From: Oscillospiraceae bacterium
GTDB lineage: Bacteria > Bacillota > Clostridia > Oscillospirales > Ruminococcaceae
Direction: 5' to 3'
Assembly (NCBI GenBank): GCA_016298065.1
Contig: JAEDDN010000002.1
Span: 124,001-188,000, forward strand
Length of the DNA: 64,000 bases
How positions within the stretch are numbered: position 1 is the stretch's first letter; the number at the start of each line of letters is the position of its first letter. The notes beneath the pieces are model-generated. The model worked only from the letters and a program-made list of their open reading frames with translations. It made no database searches and was not told the origin of the DNA. Of the stretch, positions 15,249 through 23,704 are shown one piece after another. Both the position numbers and the translations under genes were made by a program.

Positions 15249-16121
15249 ATGAAAAAGCATATTTTTACACATTATCACTCGCTTATTATTTTTATTTATT
15301 TTTGCGGTGTGATTATATTTACAATGAGTAACTTAGAGCCGTTTTACGTTTTGTTAAGCCTTATTACATCGGGCATATACTACGCTTATTTAAACGGCTC
15401 TAAAGCCTTTTTTAAGAGTATGGCTTTTTATATCCCTATACTTTTAATAATTGCTTTTATAAATTGCCTTGTAAACAGCTTGGGGCTTACAGTTTTATTT
15501 TATATAAAAGATAAGCCCATTACCTTAGAGGCTTTATGCTTCGGCTTGTGTGAGGGCGGTATGCTTATAAGCGTAATAATGTGGTTTGCCTGCTACACAA
15601 AGGTTATGAGCAGTGACAAGTTTTTAGGGCTGTTCGGGAAAATTGCCCCCACCGTTTCCCTTATGTTATCTATGGTTTTAAGGTATATCCCCGACAATAT
15701 CCTTACGGCGAATCAGATAAAGCTTTCCCAACAGGCTATTATGGGAAATAAACCTTACGACAAAAAAAGAAAAATAAAGTCGTCTATACGCCTTACGTCT
15801 GTTTTAATGGGGTATAATCTTGAAAATTCCATTGAAACCGCAGATTCTATGCGTGCCAGAGGGTACGGCATTAAAAAACGCTCTGCCCACACATACGAAA
15901 AATTCACCTATCACGATATAATATCGCTTATAGTTATAATAATTCTTATCGCTTTAAACGTATTTTTTATGTTTATAAAATCGGGCAGGTTTAATTTTTA
16001 CCCGATAATAAGTATGCCTCAAAAAAGCATATCCGAATATCTCACTTACGGTATATTACTTTTATATCCGCTTATTTTAGAAGCAAAGGAGCAGATTTTA
16101 TGGAAGCGCTGTCATTTGTAA
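15249..16121 (+). CDS. ECF transporter T component (EcfT/CbiQ family)
   Basis: About 290 residues, with five or six membrane segments. The cytoplasmic coupling region has the family motif SMRARGYG (near residues 200-207) after an earlier KLSQQAIMGNK-type helix, used to contact the ATPases. The start at 15249, 1 base after the lipoprotein stop, is favoured. An ATG at 15237 that overlaps that gene is possible. The stop lies 22 bases inside the following ATPase gene, so they are translationally coupled. Dedicated to the B12-riboswitch operon. Confidence 0.85.
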   Translation: MKKHIFTHYHSLIIFIYFCGVIIFTMSNLEPFYVLLSLITSGIYYAYLNGSKAFFKSMAFYIPILLIIAFINCLVNSLGLTVLFYIKDKPITLEALCFGLCEGGMLISVIMWFACYTKVMSSDKFLGLFGKIAPTVSLMLSMVLRYIPDNILTANQIKLSQQAIMGNKPYDKKRKIKSSIRLTSVLMGYNLENSIETADSMRARGYGIKKRSAHTYEKFTYHDIISLIVIIILIALNVFFMFIKSGRFNFYPIISMPQKSISEYLTYGILLLYPLILEAKEQILWKRCHL

Positions 16122-17698
16122 ATTATAGTTTTTATTATCCAAACGAAACTGCCCCTGCTCTTAAGGATATAAACGTAAATATAAAAAGCGGTGAATTTAT
16201 ATTGCTGTGCGGAGAAATAGGCAGCGGAAAAACCACCCTTTTAAGAAGCATAAAAAAAGAGCTTGCTCCGGTAGGTGAAAAAAGCGGAAAAATATATGCT
16301 TTTGAAAAAGATATTTCCACGCTAAAAAAAGACGACAGCGTTACCCAAATAGGTTATGTATCGCAAAGCCCCGATAACCAGATAGTTATGGAATCGGTTT
16401 GGCACGAGCTTGCCTTCGGGCTTGAGAATATGGGATATAAATCTAATGTAATCCGCCGAAAAATCGCAGAAATCGTAAACTTTTTCGGCATAGAGGATAT
16501 TATAGACAAAAAGACTAACGCTCTTTCAGGCGGTCAAAAACAGCTTTTAAACCTTGCCGGCGTTATGGCTATGCAACCTAAAATACTTCTGCTCGACGAG
16601 CCCACAGCACAGCTTGACCCCATTTCAGCGAGCGAATTTTTTAAGACTGTCGGCAGAATAAACAAGGAAACCGGTATGACCGTAGTAATCTCGGAGCATA
16701 GGCTTCAAGAGGTTTTGCCGCTTTCCGACAGGGTTTTATTTATAAAAGACGGTGAAATAAAGATAAATAAAAATCCTTTTGATTTTGTAAAAGAAATTTA
16801 TAACCTTCACGCAGACTTTGCCCCTGCCCTGCCCGACGCATGTAAAATAGCATATCGCTTAGGCGAAAAGGATAACTTTCCTATAAGCGTAAACGAAGGC
16901 AGACGATGGCTCGAAAAGGTAAATAAACCGTTAAAAAGCACGCCTAATGTACAAAAGCAAGAAAAAAAGAAAGCCGTTTTAAAGGCAAGAGATTTATGGT
17001 TTAGATACGATAAAAACGACTCATTTTTATTAAAAGGACTTTCCTTTGATTTGTACGAGGGTGAAATCCACTCTATATTGGGCGGTAACGGCTGTGGTAA
17101 AAGTACCTTAATGTATCTGCTTTGCGGCTGTTATAAATTAAGTCGTGGCAGAGTATCAAAAAAAGATAATAAACAAATCTCCCTTTTAATACAAAATCCA
17201 AAGCTTAACTTTCTTTGCGACACCGTGTCGGAGGAACTCAAAGAGCTAAAGGACGTATACGGCTACAGCCAAAAAGACATTGACAATATGGTAGCTAAGT
17301 TTAACCTATCTAAGCTTTTGACAAAGCACCCTTACGATTTAAGCGGAGGCGAAATGCAAAGTTTAGCGCTTGCAAAGATACTGCTTTTATCCCCTGATAT
17401 ATTGTTGCTCGATGAGCCGACAAAGAGCCTTGACGCCAAAACAAAAAAGGAAATTTTAAAGTTACTCCTTAACCTTAAAGCTTCGGGAAAATCTATAGTT
17501 ATAGTAACTCACGACCTTGATTTTGCCTGCACGGTATCTGACAGAATATCTATGATGTCAAACGGCGATATTGTATGTACCGACTTATCAAAAAGCTTTT
17601 TTGAAAACAATATGTTTTACACCACCGCCGCAAACAGAATTACAAGGGAAATAGTACCCGGCTGTGTTTTGCCGGAGGATATAAGCTATGATGAATAA
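16100..17698 (+). CDS. Fused ECF transporter ATPase (A and A' in one chain)
   Basis: A 532-residue protein with two complete ABC ATPase domains, corresponding to the usual pair EcfA and EcfA'. First half: Walker A GEIGSGKTTLL (near 37-47), signature LSGGQKQLLNLAG, Walker B ILLLDEPTAQLDP. Second half: Walker A GGNGCGKSTLM, signature LSGGEMQSLALAK, Walker B ILLLDEPTKSLD. The fused architecture guarantees a 1:1 A/A' dimer. It overlaps the T-component gene at its start and the S-component gene at its end (11 bases). Confidence 0.93.
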   Translation: MEALSFVNYSFYYPNETAPALKDINVNIKSGEFILLCGEIGSGKTTLLRSIKKELAPVGEKSGKIYAFEKDISTLKKDDSVTQIGYVSQSPDNQIVMESVWHELAFGLENMGYKSNVIRRKIAEIVNFFGIEDIIDKKTNALSGGQKQLLNLAGVMAMQPKILLLDEPTAQLDPISASEFFKTVGRINKETGMTVVISEHRLQEVLPLSDRVLFIKDGEIKINKNPFDFVKEIYNLHADFAPALPDACKIAYRLGEKDNFPISVNEGRRWLEKVNKPLKSTPNVQKQEKKKAVLKARDLWFRYDKNDSFLLKGLSFDLYEGEIHSILGGNGCGKSTLMYLLCGCYKLSRGRVSKKDNKQISLLIQNPKLNFLCDTVSEELKELKDVYGYSQKDIDNMVAKFNLSKLLTKHPYDLSGGEMQSLALAKILLLSPDILLLDEPTKSLDAKTKKEILKLLLNLKASGKSIVIVTHDLDFACTVSDRISMMSNGDIVCTDLSKSFFENNMFYTTAANRITREIVPGCVLPEDISYDE

Positions 17699-18380
17699 AA
17701 TAAGAAAACTTTTTTTACCTCTCTCTCTTATATTAGTGCCGTCGGCACTTGTTATATGCCTGATTTTTAAGTTACAACAAACTGCGCTTATAGCCTTTAT
17801 AACGGTAATTATCTCGATACTTTCTTTCTTTTTACAATACGAAAGCCTAAAGCCTAAGGTAAGGGATATTATGCCGATTATAGTTATGTCCTCTATCGCC
17901 GCAGTAAGCAGGATTATTTTTGCGCCGTTTCCTAATTTTAAGCCTATTACCGCAATCATTATTGTAAGCGGCGCTTGTTTTGGGTCTACCGGAGGATTTA
18001 TGACCGGCGCAATAAGCGCTTTGGCGTCAAACCTCTATTTCGGTCAGGGCGAATGGACGCCTTGGCAGATGTACGCTTGGGGGCTTATAGGATTTATGGC
18101 GGGAATACTAAAAAAACACGGTGTTTTTGAAAAGTCATTTGCAATTTATATTTTCGGCTTTTTATCTGCTATTGTTTACGGCTTTATTCTTGACTGTTTT
18201 TACGTTATCGGGTTTGTATCTCCCCTTAATGTAAAAACTGCTCTTGCGGCGTATCTTGCAGGACTGCCGTTATCAGTTATTCACGCAGTTTCTACGGTTA
18301 TATTTTTAATTCCTATCTATAAGCCGTGGAGCAAGAAAATTTTAAGGATAAAAACCAAGTTCGGAATAATGAATAACTAA
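17688..18380 (+). CDS. ECF transporter S component, probable cobalamin/corrinoid binder (CbrT-like)
   Basis: A 230-residue membrane protein with about six segments. The centre holds GACFGSTGGFMTGAISALASN followed by FGQGEWTPWQMYAWGLIGFMAG, a motif I associate with B12-type S components of the CbrT kind. It starts inside the end of the ATPase gene, at ATG 17688 or 17691, and is the last gene of the operon, ending at a strong terminator. The substrate assignment rests on the cobalamin riboswitch and the DUF4430 genes. Transport of a B12 precursor rather than intact B12 cannot be excluded. Confidence 0.8.
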   Translation: MMNKIRKLFLPLSLILVPSALVICLIFKLQQTALIAFITVIISILSFFLQYESLKPKVRDIMPIIVMSSIAAVSRIIFAPFPNFKPITAIIIVSGACFGSTGGFMTGAISALASNLYFGQGEWTPWQMYAWGLIGFMAGILKKHGVFEKSFAIYIFGFLSAIVYGFILDCFYVIGFVSPLNVKTALAAYLAGLPLSVIHAVSTVIFLIPIYKPWSKKILRIKTKFGIMNN

Positions 18381-18427
18381 AAACGGGAAGCATTTTTTAC
18401 AGACTTGTGCAAAATGCTTCCCGTTTT
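18380..18427. terminator. Bidirectional terminator
   Basis: AAAACGGGAAGCATTTT (18380-18396) pairs fully with AAAATGCTTCCCGTTTT (18411-18427), between the converging ECF operon and the sugar kinase gene. Confidence 0.93.
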
Positions 18428-18431
18428 AATT

Positions 18432-19340
18432 TTAATATATTATCTTAACTTTATCTAAAAGCGCCTCTATACTTTCCCTATCCGCCAGTCCCTCGCTAAA
18501 GGCTGTAGCACTGCCTGAGGCTATACCGTATCTTAAAGCGGATAAAAAATCGTTATCCTTTAAAAAGGCGTAAATAAAGCCCGCTACCATTGAGTCGCCT
18601 GCCCCGACTGCATTTACTAAAGTGCCGTTTGGAGCTTTTGCTTCAAGGACATCTCCGTTTTGGTTAAGAAGTATCGCTCCTTTAGCGCCCATAGATATAA
18701 GCACGTTTTTTGCGCCCTTATTTTGAAGAGATTTTGCGCATTCTATTATCTTTTCCCTTGTCTTTATATCCTCGCCGAAAAGCTCGCTTAGCTCATCAAT
18801 ATTAGGCTTTATTAAAAACGGATTGTCGCAAAGAGTATTTAAAAGCAGTTTGCCGCAAGCGTCTATGACGGTAATAACATCAGGGTTTACTTCTTTTAAA
18901 AGCGCCGAATACACCTTGTCGCCCAAGTCGCTTCTTGCGCTTCCCGAAAGCACCAGTACGTCGTTTTTATTAAGCTTTTTTAATAAAGCTTTAAGCTTAT
19001 TTAAGTCATCTGCAGTTATGTTTATACCCCTGCCGTTTATTTCGGTTTGCTCGTTAGTGCATAGCTTTATGTTTATTCTGCTCTGACCCTCTGCCTCAAT
19101 CAAAAGGTTATCAAGCCCCGAAAGCTTTAGCTTATTTACTATGATTTTACCTATATCCGAGCCGTAAAATCCGAGTGCTTTTACGTTAACACCTAAGGCT
19201 TTCAGCACCAAAGCTACGTTTATTCCCTTACCTCCTGCGCAAAGGGCTTCGCTTGTGGTTCTATTTACCTTACCCTCAGTAAAGTTTTGAAGCTTTACAG
19301 TATAATCAAGCGAGGGATTCATTGTAACGGTATAAATCAT
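18432..19340 (-). CDS. PfkB-family hexose kinase, 1-phosphofructokinase type
   Basis: A 302-residue ribokinase/PfkB-fold sugar-phosphate kinase. MIYTVTMNPSLDYTV at the start and GGKGINVALVLKALG (near 37-51) are typical of FruK and LacC. The C-terminal catalytic motif is NAVGAGDSMVAGF with the catalytic Asp. FruK (fructose-1-phosphate kinase) and LacC (tagatose-6-phosphate kinase) cannot be separated by eye. No PTS fructose permease or DeoR regulator lies beside it, which is unusual for fruK. It is 20 bases downstream of the small acidic gene, so cotranscription is possible. Confidence 0.88.
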   Translation of the reverse strand: MIYTVTMNPSLDYTVKLQNFTEGKVNRTTSEALCAGGKGINVALVLKALGVNVKALGFYGSDIGKIIVNKLKLSGLDNLLIEAEGQSRINIKLCTNEQTEINGRGINITADDLNKLKALLKKLNKNDVLVLSGSARSDLGDKVYSALLKEVNPDVITVIDACGKLLLNTLCDNPFLIKPNIDELSELFGEDIKTREKIIECAKSLQNKGAKNVLISMGAKGAILLNQNGDVLEAKAPNGTLVNAVGAGDSMVAGFIYAFLKDNDFLSALRYGIASGSATAFSEGLADRESIEALLDKVKIIY

Positions 19341-19360
19341 AATTTACTCCTAAATCATTT

Positions 19361-19579
19361 TTAAAAACTATCGTCTTCATCAAACCCGAAGAGATCATTG
19401 TCATTGTCTTCGTCTTCGTCTTCATCTTCATCAAAACTAAGGAGATTTTCGTCCTTGTCTTTATCTTCGTCCTCGTCAAATAAAGTATCATAAGCGATAA
19501 ACTCCTCGTCTAAAGAAGTTTTACCGTCGCCATCAAGATCAAAAAAGCCGCCGAACAAATCATCATCAAAAAGTCCCAT
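19361..19579 (-). CDS. Small acidic protein with one EF-hand-like loop
   Basis: A 72-residue protein read from the ATG at 19579, which has an excellent AAAGGAGGTG ribosome binding site. Longer reading frames upstream do not. The N-terminus MGLFDDDLFGGFFDLDGDGKTSLDEEF contains the EF-hand loop DLDGDGKTSLDE, with Asp at positions 1, 3 and 5 and Glu at 12. The rest is Asp/Glu-rich (DEDEDKDKDENLLSFDEDEDED). Similar small proteins are seen in Ruminococcaceae. Their role is unknown; calcium binding is a fair inference from the loop. Confidence 0.75.
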   Translation of the reverse strand: MGLFDDDLFGGFFDLDGDGKTSLDEEFIAYDTLFDEDEDKDKDENLLSFDEDEDEDEDNDNDLFGFDEDDSF

Positions 19580-19710
19580 TAAAACACCTCCTTTTATAAG
19601 CTTTGCTTTCATATTTACTAATATCATAAGAGGTGGGATAATTACGTCTCATCTTTAAGTTTATTTAAAAATATTTATTAAAACACCGACTTAAAACTTT
19701 TATATGTTAG

Positions 19711-20760
19711 TTAAATCATTTTTTCATAAACGGAATTTGCCATCATCTCGCCTAACATTTTTTCCAAAACAAGCCTATCATCAAGTTTAGAGGATTTAAG
19801 CAGACTGTCAGCCTTTAAAAGACTTGATATGCAGTGTCTTATCTGTTCTGTCGAAAAGCGCTCGGCTTCTCTGTAAGCCCTGTTTAAGCCGTATTCCGAG
19901 CGATAGCTAAAGTCTTTTACTATATCCTTTAGTCCTACGCCGGCGTTAAGGGCTGATTTTATCCTGTAAAGGTCGATAAACGAGGAGGATAATGCCCCGA
20001 GTATCATAAGGGGCTCCTGCCTTAGAGAAAAAAGCCTTGTTAAAATATTAAAGGCTAAGTCGTAATTGTGCTGTAATATCGCTCTTGCCAAATCAAATGC
20101 AGAGCTTTGTATAGATTCGGTACACAAAAGCTTTATAGCTTCCTTTGTAATTTCATTGCCGTTTCCCATGTAGCTTATTAGCTTATCCGTTTCGTTAAAA
20201 AGTACTGCTATATCGCTGCCGCACCTATCTATAATCAGCTCGCAGTTTACAGGCGATATTTTTACATTTTCTCTGATACATCTATCCGAAATAAGCTTTT
20301 TAAGCGCCGTTTTGCTTTTGGGCGCAAATTCACATACCGTACCGTTTTTTGTTATAATATCGCAAACCTTTTTTACCTTAGACTTTTTTATATCCAAAGA
20401 ATTATTTGTAAATTTAAGTATCAAAACCGTACTCATATTCGGGTTTTGAAGCAAGGAAACAAGCTTATCAAAATCATTTTTATTAAGCTTATCTATATTT
20501 AGATTTTTAACCTCAACGCACTTATACTGCGCCATCAAGGGCAAGGCTTCATAAGCGGTAAACACATCGTTTAGCTCGATACTCTCACCGTCAAATTGCT
20601 GTAGGTTAAACTCTGTAAAGCTATCCCCTACGCTTTTTTTAATGATTAAATTTGTTATGTGGTTCATTGTATAAACTTCACTGCCGTAAAAAAAGTATAA
20701 CGGTGAAAGCTCTGCGCTTTTAACTTGCTTTAATAATTCGGCGTCGTTTATCGTAGCCAT
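19711..20760 (-). CDS. holA: DNA polymerase III subunit delta
   Basis: Clamp-loader subunit that opens the beta sliding clamp. The 349-residue length suits HolA. FFYGSEVYTMNHITNLI near the start, the central AAA-like fold with FAPKSKTALKKLISD, and the C-terminal helical collar (AFDLARAILQHNYDLAFNIL, RQEPLMILGALSSSFIDLYR) match the family. It is a divergent neighbour of pyrE. Sequence identity across HolA proteins is low, so identification rests on the collar motifs and layout. Confidence 0.88.
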   Translation of the reverse strand: MATINDAELLKQVKSAELSPLYFFYGSEVYTMNHITNLIIKKSVGDSFTEFNLQQFDGESIELNDVFTAYEALPLMAQYKCVEVKNLNIDKLNKNDFDKLVSLLQNPNMSTVLILKFTNNSLDIKKSKVKKVCDIITKNGTVCEFAPKSKTALKKLISDRCIRENVKISPVNCELIIDRCGSDIAVLFNETDKLISYMGNGNEITKEAIKLLCTESIQSSAFDLARAILQHNYDLAFNILTRLFSLRQEPLMILGALSSSFIDLYRIKSALNAGVGLKDIVKDFSYRSEYGLNRAYREAERFSTEQIRHCISSLLKADSLLKSSKLDDRLVLEKMLGEMMANSVYEKMI

Positions 20761-20903
20761 AACCCATCATTCCCGATTTTTAAATTCTACTTATATTATA
20801 AAGTAATTGCGCACAAATGGCAACCGATATAAATAACAGTTGAAGATATTATAATTTTAAGGTATACTTATTATATAACTTACAGAATAGGGTGAATATT
20901 ATT

Positions 20904-21566
20904 ATGTTGACAACCTCAAAAAAAGAATTTATCGAATTTATGATGAGTGCAGACGTACTCAGATTTGGCGAATTTAAAACAAAAAGCGGAAGGCTCTCCC
21001 CTTATTTCGTGAATACGGGAAATTACAAAACAGGCGCTCAGATAGCCGCTTTGGGTAAGTTTTACGCTTCACTTGTAAATGAAGTTTGCAAGGATAATTT
21101 TGACGCAATGTTCGGTCCTGCTTATAAGGGTATTCCGCTTGCTACAACTACCGCAGCTTCACTTTCAAGAGATTTCGGCATAGACAAGCCTTATTTCTTT
21201 AACCGCAAGGAAGTAAAGGATCACGGCGAGGGCGGAAGCTTAATCGGTTACACGCCTAAAAGCGGTGATAAAATTATCATCATTGAGGACGTTATAACCG
21301 CAGGTACTGCCGTAAGGGAAACTATGCCTATACTCTACGGCTGCGGCGATGTAAAGGTTGAGGATATGTTTATATCGGTAAACCGCTGTGAAATCGGCAA
21401 AACCGAAGGTAAAACCGCTATTATGGAGGTTAACGAGGAGTTTGGTATAAAGGTTCATTCTATCGTTACGGTTGAGGATATTTACGAATACTTAAAGCAA
21501 AGCGATAAGTACTCGGATATGGCAAAAAGTATGGAAGCATATATGGCAAAATACTGTATTTTATAA
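20904..21566 (+). CDS. pyrE: Orotate phosphoribosyltransferase
   Basis: Makes OMP from orotate and PRPP in pyrimidine synthesis. About 220 residues from the ATG at 20904, which is served by an AGGGTG site. An upstream GTG at 20892 overlaps that site. Motifs: FKTKSGRLSPYFVNTGNY at the start, FGPAYKGIPLATTTA for the orotate side, RKEVKDHGEGG for the flexible loop and the PRPP motif IIIEDVITAGTAVRET. The gene stands alone without pyrF or other pyr genes, and no PyrR-type attenuator was found upstream. Confidence 0.95.
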   Translation: MLTTSKKEFIEFMMSADVLRFGEFKTKSGRLSPYFVNTGNYKTGAQIAALGKFYASLVNEVCKDNFDAMFGPAYKGIPLATTTAASLSRDFGIDKPYFFNRKEVKDHGEGGSLIGYTPKSGDKIIIIEDVITAGTAVRETMPILYGCGDVKVEDMFISVNRCEIGKTEGKTAIMEVNEEFGIKVHSIVTVEDIYEYLKQSDKYSDMAKSMEAYMAKYCIL

Positions 21567-21576
21567 TAAAAGCTTA

Positions 21577-21614
21577 AAAGGGCTGTACACAAAAATGTGT
21601 ACAGCCCTTTTTTA
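21577..21614. terminator. Bidirectional terminator
   Basis: AAAGGGCTGTACAC (21577-21590) and GTGTACAGCCCTTT (21597-21610) form a 14-bp stem between pyrE and the CapA-family gene. Confidence 0.93.
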
Positions 21615-21615
21615 T

Positions 21616-22869
21616 CTAATTTTCTAAAAATTCCTGTGGTATCGTAGAGGTTAAATAATCGTTTATATAACCCATACTAAAGCTCGAAAAGCTGTTTATT
21701 CCGTGTGCGGCGGCTAATTCTTCGCTGTAATCGGAAAGCTTATATATCCTTATATTTTTAAAACCGCTGTCATAATGAGTAATAGTAGGTATAAACTTTA
21801 CCTCGCCCAAGGAGGTTTTATCCGTGTCTTTATCCTTTACAATCTGATAGTTTAACATTCCGCCTATCATTCTAAGCCCTGAAGTATCCTGTGCAGAGAT
21901 AAAGTTACCCAAAGAATAAATTACGACCGCTTTACTGCCGTCAGGTTTTGTTAAATACTCCATAGTCTGCAAAACGTGAGGGTGGTGACCTATTATTATA
22001 TCTGCGCCCCAGTCAACCATTTTTTGCGCAAGCGCTCGCTGAGCCTCATTAGGCGTTGTGGCGTACTCGTCGCCCCAGTGAACATTTACTATAACAAAGT
22101 CGCAAACCTCTTTAGTGGATTTTATCTTTTGCTTTAAAAGCTCTTCTTGTGAAGTGAGAATATATCTGACTTTAGAGCCTTGCGGCAAAGAAAGCCCGTT
22201 AGTATACTGTGTTGCGGCAACAAAGCCAAGTTTTATTCCGTTTACCTCTTTGGTTTCGGGAGTGTTAAGCTCTTTATCGTTTAAATATGCGCCGGTATGA
22301 ACCACATCGGCTTTAGAGTTCCAATACTCTATGGTACTGATAAGCCCTGCCTCGCCCATATCGAGCATATGGTTATTTGCAAGGCTAAACACGTCAAAGC
22401 CTATTTTTATCATATGCTCGCCTAATTCTCTTGGCGAGTTAAAAAGCGGATAACTCGACGGAGGAGTTAAATCGGACATTACGGTTTCCTGATTTATTGT
22501 TGCCAAGTCGGAACCCGCTATATCGTCGGCAATATTTGCATAGGCATACTCAAAATCGTAGCTTTCGGAATTACCTCTGGCTAAGGCCTGGTTATATATG
22601 CTCGAATGTATAAGGTTATCCCCTACCGACAGCACATCTATAACTATAGGCTTAGCACTTTCATCTTTCTCCGAATCGGACGCATCTGGCTTAGCGGTAT
22701 CCTTATCGGTTTGAGTAACTGCCGAAGAAGTACTTTCCCCACTATCTTTACCGTCAAAGCCTGACAGTCTTACGACCGTATATATAAGCGTAGCGGTAAG
22801 CAGTATTGCTAAGCTTAAAAGCACCGCTAAGACGGCAGGACTTAGCTTTTTATCTTTCCCCTTTTTCAT
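21616..22869 (-). CDS. CapA-family metallophosphatase-like membrane protein
   Basis: A 417-residue protein with a Lys-rich start, one membrane anchor (about residues 10-33, AVLAVLLSLAILLTATLIYTV), a Ser/Asp/Lys linker, then a CapA/YwtB (PGA_cap) catalytic domain. Visible motifs: VLSVGDNLIHSSIYNQA, SLANNHMLDMGEAGL, VNVHWGDEY and IIGHHPHVLQTMEYL, all carrying likely metal ligands. CapA was named from poly-gamma-glutamate capsule synthesis, but no capB or capC is present here. It follows dapB after 15 bases and so is likely part of the lysine-riboswitch operon. Confidence 0.9.
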   Translation of the reverse strand: MKKGKDKKLSPAVLAVLLSLAILLTATLIYTVVRLSGFDGKDSGESTSSAVTQTDKDTAKPDASDSEKDESAKPIVIDVLSVGDNLIHSSIYNQALARGNSESYDFEYAYANIADDIAGSDLATINQETVMSDLTPPSSYPLFNSPRELGEHMIKIGFDVFSLANNHMLDMGEAGLISTIEYWNSKADVVHTGAYLNDKELNTPETKEVNGIKLGFVAATQYTNGLSLPQGSKVRYILTSQEELLKQKIKSTKEVCDFVIVNVHWGDEYATTPNEAQRALAQKMVDWGADIIIGHHPHVLQTMEYLTKPDGSKAVVIYSLGNFISAQDTSGLRMIGGMLNYQIVKDKDTDKTSLGEVKFIPTITHYDSGFKNIRIYKLSDYSEELAAAHGINSFSSFSMGYINDYLTSTIPQEFLEN

Positions 22870-22884
22870 AAAAGCTCCTTTTTA

Positions 22885-23640
22885 CTATTCGTCAAGAAGT
22901 CCGTTCATATCATAAAGCCCAGAAGACTTTCCTTTTAAAAACACAGCCGCATTAACTGCGCCTACTGCAAATATTTCCTTGCTTGCGGCTTTGTGCGCTA
23001 AGGTTATAACTTCGTCACGACCTGCAAAAATGACCTCGTGTTCGCCTACAATGGTACCGCCTCTTACAGCGTGCATACCGATTTCGTTTTTATCTCTCTT
23101 TTGTCTTTGCGAATGTCTGTCATATTTATACTGCTTTGTGTTATTTAACGTTTCGTTTATTGCGTCTGCAATCATCAAAGCAGTACCGCTTGGTGCGTCA
23201 ATTTTTTGGTTGTGGTGTTTTTCGATAATCTCTATATCAAACTGCTCACCTAAAACTAAAGCTGCTTTTTTTGCAAGATTTACAAGCAAATTTACTCCGA
23301 GCGACATATTAAAGGAAAAGAAGATAGGAATTTCCTTTGACGCTTCCTTTATTTTTGCAACCTGCTCGTCGGTAAAGCCGGTTGTGGCGATAACTGCCGC
23401 AGTTTTAGTGTTTATGGCGTATTCGAGTAAACTATCGAGCGTAGACGGATTAGAAAAATCTATTATAACGTCTGCTTTTTGAGATAATTCCTTCCAATTA
23501 GGGAAAATCTCAAAATCACTATAGCCTTCGGTATTTATATCAACGCCTGCAACTACCTTGCAGTCATTTCGGTTATCTATACAGTTATTTACAACTCGTC
23601 CCATTTTTCCGTTTGCGCCGCTTATTATTATGTTAACCAT
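22885..23640 (-). CDS. dapB: 4-hydroxy-tetrahydrodipicolinate reductase
   Basis: NAD(P)H-dependent reductase of the lysine/DAP pathway. The 251-residue protein opens with the Rossmann motif IISGANGKMGRVV. The active-site signature is EIIEKHHNQKIDAPSGTAL, and RGGTIVGEHEVIFAG follows. The C-terminal GKSSGLYDMNGLL is also typical. It lies third in asd-dapA-dapB-capA. A hairpin at 23668-23690 between dapA and dapB may process or dampen the transcript. Confidence 0.97.
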   Translation of the reverse strand: MVNIIISGANGKMGRVVNNCIDNRNDCKVVAGVDINTEGYSDFEIFPNWKELSQKADVIIDFSNPSTLDSLLEYAINTKTAAVIATTGFTDEQVAKIKEASKEIPIFFSFNMSLGVNLLVNLAKKAALVLGEQFDIEIIEKHHNQKIDAPSGTALMIADAINETLNNTKQYKYDRHSQRQKRDKNEIGMHAVRGGTIVGEHEVIFAGRDEVITLAHKAASKEIFAVGAVNAAVFLKGKSSGLYDMNGLLDE

Positions 23641-23667
23641 TATTTTTCACTTCCCATATATGTTTAA

Positions 23668-23690
23668 GGGCTGTAAAGTTTATACAGCCC
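23668..23690 (-). other. Intercistronic hairpin between dapA and dapB
   Basis: GGGCTGTA (23668-23675) and TACAGCCC (23683-23690) pair around a 7-base loop. The T run after it is poor, so it is more likely a processing or stability hairpin than a full terminator. Confidence 0.55.
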
Positions 23691-23704
23691 ATTAAAACGA
23701 CTAT

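Noticed and set aside
19306..19491. A Lys/Thr-rich reading frame overlapping the small acidic gene
   Set aside because: It is the frame-shifted reading of a low-complexity GAT/GAA-rich stretch, with no ribosome binding site.
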